A DNA stretch of 64,000 bases from Megalopta genalis (GCF_051020955.1 NW_027477041.1:1-64000); one strand, 5' to 3'. Counted from the stretch's first letter, positions 24,340-35,879 are shown. Notes: generated by a model from the sequence alone, not told the origin. Numbers and translations are program-made.

Positions 24340-25014
24340 GTAGCTTCAAATCAATGCGAAACAAATGGATTAGCTACAAATACTTGTGATATACATTATT
24401 TAGCTACAACTGCATGCGAAACTAACGAGTTAGCTTCAAATCCATACGATACACATGATTTAGATTCAAATCAATGCGTAGTAGAAGGCTTTTCTTCAAA
24501 TCCATGCGAAACAAATGGTTTCATTCAAATTCATGCGGAACTAATTATTTAACTTCCAATACTTAAGATATAAGTGATTTAGCTTCAACTGGAAGCGAAA
24601 CAAACGAGTTTGCTTCAAATCCATGCGAAACACACGATTTATCTTCAAATCAATGCGATGTAGAAGGTTTAGCTTCAAATCAATAAGAGGTAGAAGGTTT
24701 AGCTTCAAATCAATAGAATATAGTAGGTTTAGCTCCAAATCAATGCGATGTAGAAGGTTTAGCTTGAAATCCATACGAAACACATGATTTAGTTTCAAAT
24801 CAATTCGAAGGACAAGACTTAGATTCAAATCCATGCGAAACAAATGATTTAGCTTCAAATGAATGCGAAGTAGAAGGCTTAGCTTCAAATCCATGCAAAA
24901 CAAATGGTTTAGCTACAAATACTTGTGATATACATCATTTAGCTACAACTGCATGCTAAACGATCGAGTTAGCTCCAAATCCATGCGATTCACATGATTT
25001 AGCTTCAAATCAAT
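24340..25014 (+). repeat. 719-bp-spaced HOR, 24.3-kb copy
   Basis: It matches 23620 onward at an offset of 719 bp up to about 24735, then passes through units with GAAGGACAAG near 24807 into the next block. No gene is seen. Confidence 0.86.
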
Positions 25015-26340
25015 GCGATGTAGAAGGTTTAGCTTCAAATCAATTAGAGGTAGAAGGTTCAGCTTCAAATCAATAGAATATAGAATGTTTAGCTTCAAAT
25101 CAATGCAATGTAGAACGTTTAGCTTCAAATCCATGCGAAACACATGATTTAGCTGCAAATCAATGCGAAGTAGAAGGCGTAGTTTCAAATCCATGCGAAA
25201 CAAATGGTTTAGCTACAAATACTTGTGATATACATTATTTAGCTACAACTGCATGCGAAACTAACGAGTTAGCTTCAAATCCATGCGAAACACACGATTT
25301 ATCTTCAAATCAATGCGATGTAGAAGGTTTGCTTCAAATCTATAAGAGGTAGATGGTTTAGCTTCAAATCAATGGAATATAGAAGGTTTAGCTTCAAATA
25401 AATGCGATGTAGAAGGTTTAGCATCAAATCCATGCGATACACAAGATTTAGCTTCAAATCAATGCGACGTAGTAGGTTCAGCTTCAAATCCATGCGACAC
25501 ATATGATTTAGCTTCAAATACTTGCGATATAAGTGGCATAGCTTCAAAAGCTGTAGGAACAAACAAGGTAGCTTCAATTCCATGCGAGACACATGATTTA
25601 GCTTCAAATCAATGCGATGTAGAAGGTTTAGCTTCATATCCAAGTGTAACACATGATTTAGCTTCAAATATCTGCGGTATAAGTGATGTAGCTTCGAATA
25701 CAGGCGAAACGAACGAGTTAGCTTCCAATCCATGCGAAACACATGAATCAGCTGCAAATCAATGCAATGTAGAAGGTTTAGCTTCAAATCCATGCGAAAC
25801 ACATGATTTAGCTGCAAATCAATGCGATGTAGAAGATTTAGCTTCAAAACAATAAGAGGTAGAAGGTTTAGCTTCAAATCAATAGAATGTAGATGGTTTA
25901 GCTTCAAATCAATGGAATATAGAAGGTTTAGCTTCAAATAAATGCGATGTAGAAGGTTTAGCATCAAATCCATGCGAAACACATGAATCAGCTGCAAATC
26001 AATGCAATGTAGAAGGTTTAGCTTCAAATCCATGCGAAACACATGATTTAGCTGCAAATCAATGCGATGTAGAAGATTTAGCTTCAAAACAATAAGAGGT
26101 AGAAGGTTTAGCTTCAAATCAATAGAATGTAGAAGGTTTAGTTTCAAATCAATGCGATGGAGAAGGTTTAGCTTCAAATCCATACGAAACACATGATTTA
26201 GCTTCAAATCAATTCGAAGGACAAGGCTTAGATTCAAATCCATACGAAACAAATGATTTATCTTCAAATCAATGCGATGTAGAAGGTTTAGCTTCAAATC
26301 CATGCGATACACAAGATTTAGCTTCAAATCAATGCGATGT
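25015..26340 (+). repeat. HOR block E, copy 1 (with internal 240-bp insertion)
   Basis: It matches 34798-35879 at an offset of 9,779 bp until about 25893, then at 9,539 bp. The difference is the 240-bp duplication described separately. Markers are the 29-bp unit GGTTTGCTTCAAATC at 25326, the TCATATCCAAGTG unit near 25634 and the AATCAATTAGAGG unit near 25038. Parts recur at 47282-48060. Confidence 0.9.
25741..26133 (+). repeat. 240-bp tandem duplication (8 units)
   Basis: Bases 25981-26133 repeat 25741-25893 without a visible difference. The rest of the first 240-bp period (25891-25975) instead matches 25351-25435, 540 bp upstream. The parallel copy at 35.5 kb lacks the duplication. It therefore looks like a recent in-register exchange that used two donor positions. 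Confidence 0.9.
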
Positions 26341-26640
26341 AGTAGGTTCAGCTTCAAATCCATGCGGCACATATGATTTAGCTTTAAATACTTGCTATAT
26401 AAGTGACATAGTTTCAAATTGAGGCGAAACGAACGAGTTAGCATCAAATCCATGCGAAACACATGATTTAGCTGCAAATCAATGCGATGTAGAAGGTTTA
26501 GCTTCATATCCAAGTGTAACACATGATTTAGCTTCAAATATTTGCGATATAAGTGATGTAGCTTCGAATACAGGCGAAACGAACGAGATAGCTTCCAATC
26601 CATGCGAAACACATGAATCAGCTGCAAATCAATGCGAAAT
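26341..26640 (+). repeat. Mixed monomers at the edge of the divergent island
   Basis: These include the CTATATAAGTGACATAG unit near 26391 and a second TCATATCCAAGTG unit at 26504, both typical of the 38-48 kb HORs. No gene is seen. Confidence 0.85.
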
Positions 26641-26810
26641 AGAAGCCTTAGCATCAAATCCATGCGACACAAATTATTTAGCTTCATATACATGTGATAC
26701 AAGTGATATAGCTTCAAATGCAGGCGAAACACACGAGTGAGCTTTAAATCCAAGCGTAACACATGATTCAACTTCAAATCAATGGGATGTAGAAGAATTA
26801 CCTTCAAATC

Positions 26811-27060
26811 CATGCGAAACAAATGGTTTAGCTTCAAATACTTGTGATATACATGATTTAGCTTCAACTGCATGCGAAACAAACGAGGTAGCTTCAAATC
26901 CAAGCGAAACACATGATTTAACTTCAAATCAATGCGAAGTAGAAGATTTAGGTTCAAATCCATGCGAAACAAATGGTTTAGCTTCAAATACTTGTGATAT
27001 ACATGATTTAGCTTCAACTGCATGCGAAACAAACGAGTTAGCTTCAAATCCATGCGAAAC
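26811..27060 (+). repeat. 150-bp (5-unit) simple HOR, first cluster
   Basis: The unit CATGCGAAACAAATGG at 26811 recurs at 26961 with the same four following units, a 150-bp period. An exact GGTTCAAATCC occurs at 26951. Confidence 0.85.
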
Positions 27061-27750
27061 ACATGATTTAGCTTCAAATACTTGCGAATATATGTGATAT
27101 ATCTTCAAATGCAGGCGAAATATACGAGTGAGCTTTAGATCCAAGCGTAACACATGATTTAACTTCAAATCAATGCGAAGTAGGAGATTTACCTTCAAAT
27201 CCATGCGAAACAAATGGTTTAGCTTCAAATCAATGCGAAATAGGAGGCTTAGCATCAAATCCATGCGACACAAATTATTTAGCTTCATATTCTTGCGATT
27301 TAAGTGATATAGCTTCAAATGCAGTCGAAGTAAACGAGTTAGCTTCAAATCCATGCAAAACACATGAATAAGCTTCAAATGCATGCGAAACACATGATTT
27401 AGGTTCAAATCATTGCGAAGTAGAAGGTTTAGCTTCAAATACTTGTGATATACATGAAATAGATTCAACTGCATGCGATACAAACGAGTTATCTTAAAAT
27501 CCATGCGGAGCACATGATTTGGCTTCAGATCAATGCGAAGTAGAAGGCTTAGCATCAAATCCAAGCGAAACAAATGGATTAGCTTCAAATACTTGTGAAT
27601 ATATGTGATATAGCTTCTAATGCAGGCGAAACAAACGAGTTAGCTTCAACGCCATGCAAAACGAATGATTTAGCTTCAAATACTTGCGGTATAAATGAAA
27701 CAGCTTCAAATGCGGGCGAAACAATCGAGTTAGCTTCAAATCAATGCCAA

Positions 27751-28260
27751 GTAGAAGGATTATCTTCAAATCCATGCGAAACAAATGGTTTAGCTCTATA
27801 TACTTGTGATATACATGATTTAGCTTCAACCGGATGCGAAACAAACAAGTTAGCTTCAAAACCAAGCGACATACATGATTCAGCTTCAAATTCATGCGAA
27901 GTAGAAGGCTTAGCTTCAAATCCATCCGAAACGAATGGTTTAGCTTCAAATACTTGTTTTATACATGATTTAGCTTCAACTGCATGCGAAACAAACGAGT
28001 TAGCGTCAAATCCAAACGAAACACATGATTTAGCTTCAAATCAATGCGAAGTAGAAGGCTTATCTCCAATTCAATGCGAAACAAATGGTTTAGCTTCAAA
28101 TACTTGTGATATACATGATTTATCTTCAAGTGCATGCGAAACAAACGATTTAGCTTCACACCCAAGGGAAACACATGATTTAGCTTCAAATCAATGCGAA
28201 GTAGAAGGCTTATCTTCAAATCCATGCGAAACAAATGGTTTAGCTTCAAATACTTAAGAT
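27751..28260 (+). repeat. 150-bp (5-unit) simple HOR, second cluster
   Basis: The string GTAGAAGG occurs at 27751, 27901, 28051 and 28201, exactly 150 bp apart, followed each time by the same order of five unit types. Copies differ from each other by several substitutions per 150 bp, far more than the HORs elsewhere in the window. Confidence 0.9.
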
Positions 28261-28799
28261 GTAAATGATTTAGCTTCAACTGGAAGCGAAACGAACGAGT
28301 TTGCTTCGACTCCATGTGAACGACAAGATTTAGCTTCAAATCTATACGATGTAGAAGGTTTAGCTTAAAATCCATGCGAAACAAATGATTTAGCTTCAAA
28401 TACTTGCGATATAAATGATTTAGCTTCAACTGGAAGCGTAACAAACGAGTTTGTTTCGAATCCATGCGAAACACAAGATTTAGCTTCAAATCAATGCGGT
28501 GTAGAAGATTTAGCTTCAAATGCATGCGAAACACATGATTTAGCTTCCAATCAATGCGGAATAGAGGGTTTAGCTTCAAATCCATGCGAAACACATGATT
28601 CAGCTTCAAGTCAATGCGCAGTAGAAGGATTAGCTTCAAATCCATGCGAATCAAATGGTTTAGCTTCAAACACTTGTGATATACATGATTTAGCTACAAC
28701 TGCATGCCAAACAAACGGTTTAGCTACAAATCCACGCGAATCATATGGTTTAACATCAAATACCTGTTTTATATATGATTTAGCTTCAACTACATGCGA

Positions 28800-28998
28800 A
28801 ACAAACGAGTTAGCTACAAATCCATGTGAAACACATGATTTAGATTCAAATTCATGCGAAACACATGGTTTAGCTTCAAATGCAGGCAAAACAAACGAGT
28901 TAGCTTCAAATCCATGCGAAACACATGATTTAGCTTCAAATCAATGCGTACTAGAAGGCTTGGTTTCAAATCCATGCGAAACGAATGGTTTAGCTTCA
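28800..28998 (+). repeat. Short copy of the B-block tail inside the divergent island
   Basis: It matches about 9212-9410, including TGCGTACTAGAAGGC near 28945, with few differences (CCATGC versus CCGTGC near 28971). It is either a donor or a product of short-tract exchange with the B block. Confidence 0.85.
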
Positions 28999-29040
28999 AA
29001 TACTTGCGAATATAAGTGATATAGCTTCAAATGCAGGCGA

Positions 29041-29280
29041 AACAATCGAGTTCGCTTCAAATCAATGCGAAGTAGAAGGCTTATCTTCAAATCCATGCGA
29101 AACAAATGGTTTAGCGTCAACTACTTGTTTTATACATGGTGTAGCTTCAAATGCAGACAAAACAAACGAGTTAGCTTCAAATCAATGCGAAGTAGAAGGC
29201 TTATCTTCAAATCCATGCGAACCAAATGGTTGAGCTTCAAATTCTTGGCTTATACATGGTTTAGCTTCAAATGCAGGCGA
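29041..29280 (+). repeat. 120-bp (4-unit) diverged tandem pair
   Basis: Positions 29041-29160 and 29161-29280 share the order AGTAGAAGGC, CAAATGGTT, TATACATGG, AATGCAG, with roughly ten or more differences, so it is an old duplication. Confidence 0.85.
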
Positions 29281-29440
29281 AACAAACGAGTAAGCTACAA
29301 ATCCAGAAGGAACACATGATTTAGGATCAAATCAATGCGAAACACAAGATTTAGTTGCAAATTCATCCGAAACACATGGTTTAGCTGCATAGTCTTGCGA
29401 AACAATTGGCTTAGCTTCAGACACTTGTGATATACATGAT

Positions 29441-29627
29441 TTACCTTAACTGCATGCGAAACGAACGAGTTAGCTTCAAATCCATGCGAAACACATGATT
29501 TAGCTGCGAATCAATGCGATGTAGTAGGTTCAGCTTCAAATCCATGCGATATAAGTGATATAGCTTCAAAAGCAGGACGAACAAACGAGGTAGCTTCAAT
29601 TCCATGCGAAACAAATGATTTAGCTTC
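29441..29627 (+). repeat. Link units before B-block copy 4
   Basis: Units of the types found near 20.0 and 20.8 kb (GATATAAGT, GCAGGACGAAC) connect the divergent island to the B block. No gene is seen. Confidence 0.82.
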
Positions 29628-31156
29628 AAATCAATGCGAAGTAGAAGGCGTAGCTTCAAATCCATGCGAAACTAACGAGTTAGCTTCAAATCCATGCGAA
29701 ACACACGATTTATCTTCAAATCAATGCGATGTAGAATGTTTAGCTTCAAATCAATAAGAGGTAGAAGGTTTAGCTTCAAATCAATAGAATATAGTAGGTT
29801 TAGCTTCAAATCAATGCGATGTAGAAGGTTTAGCTTCAAATCAATACGAAACACATGATTTAGCTTCAAATCAATTCGAAGGACAAGGCTTAGATTCAAA
29901 TCCATGCGAAACAAATGGTTTAAATTCAAATTCATGCGGTACGAATTGTTCGGCTTCAAGTACTTGCGATATAACTGATATAGCTTCAAATGCAGGCGAA
30001 ACAAAGGAGTTAGCTTCAAATCCATGCAAAACACATGATTAAGCTTCAAATGCATGCGAAACACTTGTTTTAGGTTCAAATTCATAGGCAACACGTGGTT
30101 TAGCATCACATACATGCGAATCAAATTGTTTAGATTCAGAGACTTATGATATACATGATTCAGTTTCAACTGCATGCGATACAAACGAGTTAGCTTCAAA
30201 TCCAAGCGAAACACTTGATCTAGCTTCAAATCAATGCGATGTTGATGGTTTAGCTTCAAATCCATGAGAAACAAATGATTTAGCTTCAGATACTTGCGAT
30301 ATAAATGATATAGCTTCAAATGCAAGCGAAATAAACGAGTTAGATTCAAATCCATGCCAAACACATTATTTAGCTTCAAATCAATGCGAAGTAGACGACT
30401 TAGCTTCAAATGCATGCGGAACAAATGGTTTACCTTCGAATACTTGTGATAGAATTGAAACAGCTTCCAATGCTGGCGATACAATCGAGTTAGCTTCAAA
30501 TCTATGCGAAACACATGATTTAGCTTCAAATCCAAGCGAAACACATGATTTGGAAGCAAGTCAATGCGACGTAAAAGGCTTAACTTCAAATCCATGCGGA
30601 ACAAATGATTTAGCTTCAAATACTTGTGACAGAAGTGATATAGCTTCAAATGCAGGAGAAACAAACGAGTTAGCTTCAAATCCATGCAACGCACATGATT
30701 TAGATGCAAATACTTGCGATATAAGCGATATAGCTTCAAATACAGGCGAAACAAACGAGTTAGCTACAAATCCATGTGAAACACATGATTTAGATTCAAA
30801 TTCATGCGAAACACATGGTTTAGCTTCAAATGCAGGCAAAACAAACGAGTTAGCTTCAAATCCATGCGAAACACATGATTTAGCTTCAAATCAATGCGTA
30901 CTAGAAGGCTTGGTTTCAAATCCGTGCGAAACAAATGGTTTGGCTTCAAATACTTGTGATATACATAATTTAGCTTAAGCTGCATGCGAAACACACTAGT
31001 TAGATTCAAATCCATGCGAAACATATGATTTAGCTTCAAATCAATGCGAAGTAGAAGGCTTAGCTTCAAATCCAAGCGAAACAAACTATTTAGCTTCAAA
31101 TACTTGTGATATAATTGATATAGCTTCAAATGCAGGCGAAACAAACGAGTTAGCAT
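29628..31156 (+). repeat. ~1.5-kb HOR block (B block), copy 4
   Basis: It matches 8091-9619 at an offset of 21,537 bp with no indel. Differences seen include AACTGAT versus AAGTGAT near 29974, GCTGGCG versus GCAGGCG near 30472 and ACTTGTG versus ACTCGTG near 30953. The 360-codon - strand frame is again open (29672-30754) with two amino-acid differences from the 8.1-kb copy. Confidence 0.93.
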
Positions 31157-32146
31157 TCAATCTATGCGAAACACATGTTTTAGCTTAAAATCAATGCGAA
31201 GCAGAAGGCTTAGCATCAAATCCATGCGAAACACATTATTTAGTTGCAAATCAGTGCGAAGTAGACGGCTCGGGTTCAAATCAATGCGATTCAAATGGTT
31301 CATCTTCAAATACTTGTGAAAGACATGATTTAACTTCAACTGCATGCGAAACACATGATTTAGCTTCAAATCAATGCGATGTAGAAGGTTTTGCTTCAAA
31401 TCCATGCAAAACACGTGATTTATCTTCCAATTAATGCGAAGTAGAAGGCTTAGCTTCAAATCCATGCGAATCAAATTGTTTAGCTTCACATACTTGTGAT
31501 ATACGTTATTTAGATTTAACTGCATGCGCAACGAATGTGTTCGCTTCAAATCCATGCGAAACACATGATTTAGCTGCAAATCAATGCGATGAAGAAGGAT
31601 TAGCTTCAAATCCACGCGAAACAAATGATTTGGCTTCAAACACTTGGGGTATAAGTGATTTAGATTCAACTGCAGGCAAAACGAACCAGTTAGCTTTAAA
31701 TCCATGCGAAACACATGATTTAGCTTCAAACACTTGCGATATAAGTGATGTAGATTCAACTGCAGGCAAAACGAACGAGTTAGCTTCAAATCCATGCGAA
31801 ACACGTGATTTAGCTGCAAATCAATGTGATGTAGAAGGTTTAGCTTCAAATCCATGCGATACACAAGATTTAGCTTCAAATCAATGCGTACTAGAAGGCT
31901 TGGTTTCAAATCCGTGCGAAACAAATGGTTTGGCTTCAAATACTTGTGATATACATAATTTAGCTTAAGATGCATGCGAAACACACTAGTTAGATTCAAA
32001 TCCATGCGAAACATATGATTTAGCTTCAAATCAATGCGAAGTAGAAGGCTTAGCTTCAAATCCAAGCGAAACAAACTATTTAGCTTCAAATACTTGTGAT
32101 ATAATTGATATAGCTTCAAATGCAGGCGAAACAAACGAGTTAGCAT
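31157..32146 (+). repeat. 990-bp HOR (33 units): 540-bp HOR plus B-block tail
   Basis: It begins as the 540-bp HOR (31157-31696), continues through a 90-bp insert and segment C start, and from about 31886 returns to the tail of the B block (TGCGTACTAGAAGGC near 31886). It ends at the same point at which the 540-bp HOR restarts at 32147. The B tail is thus repeated 990 bp apart (30876-31166 and 31866-32156). Confidence 0.9.
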
Positions 32147-32686
32147 TCAATCTATGCGAAACACATGTTTTAGCTTAAAATCAATGCGAAGCAGAAGGCT
32201 TAGCATCAAATCCATGCGAAACACATTATTTAGTTGCAAATCAGTGCGAAGTAGACGGCTCGGGTTCAAATCAATGCGATTCAAATGGTTCATCTTCAAA
32301 TACTTGTGAAAGACATGATTTAACTTCAACTGCATGCGAAACACATGATTTAGCTTCAAATCAATGCGATGTAGAAGGTTTTGCTTCAAATCCATGCAAA
32401 ACACGTGATTTATCTTCCAATTAATGCGAAGTAGAAGGCTTAGCTTCAAATCCATGCGAATCAAATTGTTTAGCTTCACATACTTGTGATATACGTTATT
32501 TAGATTTAACTGCATGCGCAACGAATGAGTTCGCTTCAAATCCATGCGAAACACATGATTTAGCTGCAAATCAATGCGATGAAGAAGGATTAGCTTCAAA
32601 TCCACGCGAAACAAATGATTTGGCTTCAAACACTTGGGGTATAAGTGATGTAGATTCAACTGCAGGCAAAACGAACCAGTTAGCAT
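32147..32686 (+). repeat. 540-bp HOR (18 units), copy 6
   Basis: It matches 16940-17479 at an offset of 15,207 bp. It differs by AATGCG instead of AATACG near 32366. Confidence 0.92.
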
Positions 32687-33316
32687 TCAATCTATGCGAA
32701 ACACATGTTTTAGCTTAAAATCAATGCGAAGCAGAAGGCTTAGCATCAAATCCATGCGAAACACATTATTTAGTTGCAAATCAGTGCGAAGTAGACGGCT
32801 CGGGTTCAAATCAATGCGATTCAAATGGTTCATCTTCAAATACTTGTGAAAGACATGATTTAACTTCAACTGCATGCGAAACACATGATTTAGCTTCAAA
32901 TCAATGCGATGTAGAAGGTTTTGCTTCAAATCCATGCAAAACACGTGATTTATCTTCCAATTAATGCGAAGTAGAAGGCTTAGCTTCAAATCCATGCGAA
33001 TCAAATTGTTTAGCTTCACATACTTGTGATATACGTTATTTAGATTTAACTGCATGCGCAACGAATGTGTTCGCTTCAAATCCATGCGAAACACATGATT
33101 TAGCTGCAAATCAATGCGATGAAGAAGGATTAGCTTCAAATCCACGCGAAACAAATGATTTGGCTTCAAACACTTGGGGTATAAGTGATTTAGATTCAAC
33201 TGCAGGCAAAACGAACCAGTTAGCTTTAAATCCATGCGAAACACATGATTTAGCTTCAAACACTTGCGATATAAGTGATGTAGATTCAACTGCAGGCAAA
33301 ACGAACGAGTTAGCTT
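32687..33316 (+). repeat. 540-bp HOR, copy 7, with 90-bp insert
   Basis: It matches 17480-18019 until about 33221, then carries three extra units (about 33222-33311) with the AGCTTTAAATCC variant. The same 90 bp occurs near 20530, 22300 and 31692 but not at 10.7 or 18.0 kb. Confidence 0.9.
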
Positions 33317-33885
33317 CAAATCCATGCGAAACACATGATTTAGCTGCAAATCAATGTGATGTAGAAGGTTTAGCTTCAAATCCATGCGATACACAAGATT
33401 TAGCTTCAAATCAATGCGATGTATTAGGTTCAGCTTCAAATCCATTCGACACATATGATTTAGATTTAAATACTTGCGATATAAGTGATATAGCTTCAAA
33501 AGCTGTAGGAACAAAAGAGATAGCTTCAATTCCATGCGAGAAACATGATTTAGCTTCAAATCAATGCGATGTAGAAGGTTTAGCTTCAAATCCAAGCGTA
33601 ACACGTGATTTAGCTTCAAATCAATTCGAAGGACAAGGCTTAGATTCAAATCCATGCGTAACAAATGATTTAGCTTCAAATGAATGCGAACTAGAAGTAT
33701 TAGCTTCAAATCCATGCAAAACAAATGGTTTAGCTACAAATACTTGTGATATACATTATTTAGCTACAACTGCATGCGAAACGAACGAGTTAGCTTCAAA
33801 TCCATGCGAAACTCATGATTTAGCTGCAAATCAATGTGATGTAGAAGGTTTAGCTTCAAATCCATGCGATACACATGATTAAGCT
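33317..33885 (+). repeat. Segment C, copy 3
   Basis: It matches 18020-18588 at an offset of 15,297 bp, with no indel. Confidence 0.9.
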
Positions 33886-34604
33886 TCAAATCAATGCGAT
33901 GTAGATAGTTTGCTTCAAATCCATGCGATGTACAAGATTTAGCTTCAAATCAATGCGATGTAGTAGGTTCAGCTTCAAATCCTTGCGATATAAGTGATAT
34001 AGCTTCAAAAGCAGGAGGAACAAACGTGGTAGCTTCAATTCTATGCGAAACAAATGATTTAGCTTCAAATCAATGCGAAGTAGAAGGCGTAGCATCAAAT
34101 CCATTCGAAACAAATGGTTTAGCTACAAATACTTGTGATATACATTATTTAGCTACAACTGCATGCGAAACTAACGAGTTAGCTTCAAATCTATGCGAAA
34201 CACACGATTTATCTTCAAATCAATGCGATGTAGAAGGTTTAGCTTCAAGTCCATGCGATATACAAGATTTAGCTTCAAATGAATGCGATGTAGTAGGTTC
34301 AGCTTCAAATCCATGCGATATAAGTGATATAGCTTCAAAAGCAGGAGGAACAAACGAGGTAGCTTCAATTCCATGCGACACAAATGATTTAGCTTCAAAT
34401 CAATGCGATGTAGAAGGCGTAGATTCAAATCCATGCGAAACAAATGGTTTAGCTACAAATACTTGTGATATACATTATTTAGCTACAACTGCATGCGAAA
34501 CGAACGAGTTAGCTTCAAATCCATGCGAAACTCATGATTTAGCTGCAAATCAATGTGATGTAGAAGGTTTAGCTTCAAATCCATGCGATACACAAGATTA
34601 AGCT
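33886..34604 (+). repeat. 719-bp HOR, copy 3
   Basis: It matches 18589-19307 at an offset of 15,297 bp, including the 29-bp unit near 33906. Confidence 0.92.
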
Positions 34605-34797
34605 TCAAATCAATGCGATGTAGATAGTTTGCTTCAAATCCATGCGATATACAAGATTTAGCTTCAAATCAATGCGATGTAGTAGGTTCAGCTTCAAATC
34701 CTTGCGATATAAGTGATATAGCTTCAAAAGCAGGAGGAACAAACGTGGTAGCTTCAATTCTATGCGAAACAAATGATTTAGCTTCAAATCAATGCGA
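34605..34797 (+). repeat. 719-bp HOR, copy 4 (truncated at a junction)
   Basis: It matches 19308-19500. The match ends at about 34798, where GCGAAGTAG of the old context becomes GCGATGTAG of block E. The crossover lies within one unit and preserves the 30-bp register. Confidence 0.9.
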
Positions 34798-35879
34798 TGT
34801 AGAAGGTTTAGCTTCAAATCAATTAGAGGTAGAAGGTTCAGCTTCAAATCAATAGAATATAGAATGTTTAGCTTCAAATCGATGCAATGTAGAACGTTTA
34901 GCTTCAAATCCATGCGAAACACATGATTTAGCTGCAAATCAATGCGAAGTAGAAGGCGTAGTTTCAAATCCATGCGAAACACATGATTTAGCTACAAATA
35001 CTTGTGATATACATTATTTAGCTACAACTGCATGCGAAACTAACGAGTTAGCTTCAAATCCATGCGAAACACACGATTTATCTTCAAATCAATGCGATGT
35101 AGAAGGTTTGCTTCAAATCTATAAGAGGTAGATGGTTTAGCTTCAAATCAATGGAATATAGAAGGTTTAGCTTCAAATAAATGCGATGTAGAAGGTTTAG
35201 CATCAAATCCATGCGATACACAAGATTTAGCTTCAAATCAATGCGACGTAGTAGGTTCAGCTTCAAATCCATGCGACACTTATGATTTAGCTTCAAATAC
35301 TTGCGATATAAGTGGCATAGCTTCAAAAGCTGTAGGAACAAACAAGGTAGCTTCAATTCCATGCGAGACACATGATTTAGCTTCAAATCAATGCGATGTA
35401 GAAGGTTTAGCTTCATATCCAAGTGTAACACATGATTTAGCTTCAAATATCTGCGGTATAAGTGATGTAGCTTCGAATACAGGCGAAACGAACGAGTTAG
35501 CTTCCAATCCATGCGAAACACATGAATCAGCTGCAAATCAATGCAATGTAGAAGGTTTAGCTTCAAATCCATGCGAAACACATGATTTAGCTGCAAATCA
35601 ATGCGATGTAGAAGATTTAGCTTCAAAACAATAAGAGGTAGAAGGTTTAGCTTCAAATCAATAGAATGTAGAAGGTTTAGTTTCAAATCAATGCGATGTA
35701 GAAGGTTTAGCTTCAAATCCATACGAAACACATGATTTAGCTTCAAATCAATTCGAAGGACAAGGCTTAGATTCAAATCCATACGAAACAAATGATTTAT
35801 CTTCAAATCAATGCGATGTAGAAGGTTTAGCTTCAAATCCATGCGATACACAAGATTTAGCTTCAAATCAATGCGATGT
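34798..35879 (+). repeat. HOR block E, copy 2
   Basis: It matches 25019-26340 without the 240-bp duplication. Its 29-bp unit lies at 35105. Nearby private changes include AATCGATGC near 34877. Confidence 0.9.

Larger units (their letters stand above)
25305..27077 (-). other. Longest open frame (590 codons), repeat-derived, not supported as a gene
   Basis: The frame reads as an imperfect decapeptide repeat of the type KLNHVFRMDL, very rich in Leu, Lys, Arg, His and Asn. I recognise no domain, signal peptide or catalytic motif. Similar frames of 80-485 codons occur over most of the array on this strand and start and stop wherever indels or stops happen to lie. In this frame few codons (TTG, AAG) are one substitution away from a stop, so long openness is expected without selection. 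No promoter, splice site or unique flanking exon is visible. It could be a giant repetitive protein only if transcripts and conserved reading were shown. Confidence 0.85.
26641..29440 (+). repeat. Island of divergent satellite units
   Basis: The 30-bp lattice continues, but units carry many private substitutions (for example CTCTATATACTTG near 27795, AACCGGATGC near 27829, TTGGCTTATACATGG near 29244). I found no long partner elsewhere in the window except a ~200-bp match at 28800-28998. One-base insertions of the type TGCGAATATA or TGTGAATATA occur at about 27086, 27597 and 29007. This is the least homogenised part of the window and probably preserves older unit order. Confidence 0.88.

Noticed and set aside
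26951..26961. GGTTCAAATCC matches a tRNA box B (T-arm) sequence, and the ordinary core GCTTCAAATCC is one base away, suggesting tRNA-derived repeats or polymerase III promoters.
   Set aside because: No box A at the right distance, no cloverleaf-forming flanks and no terminator-like T run are present in the unit. The match is short and expected by chance in this composition.
29065..29319. An open frame with Arg/Lys/Phe/Ser-rich repeats in the divergent island that might be a small basic protein.
   Set aside because: It is the third + strand reading of ordinary units. It is open only because the local units lack the ACATGATT tail that normally gives TGA, and no start context or domain is visible.
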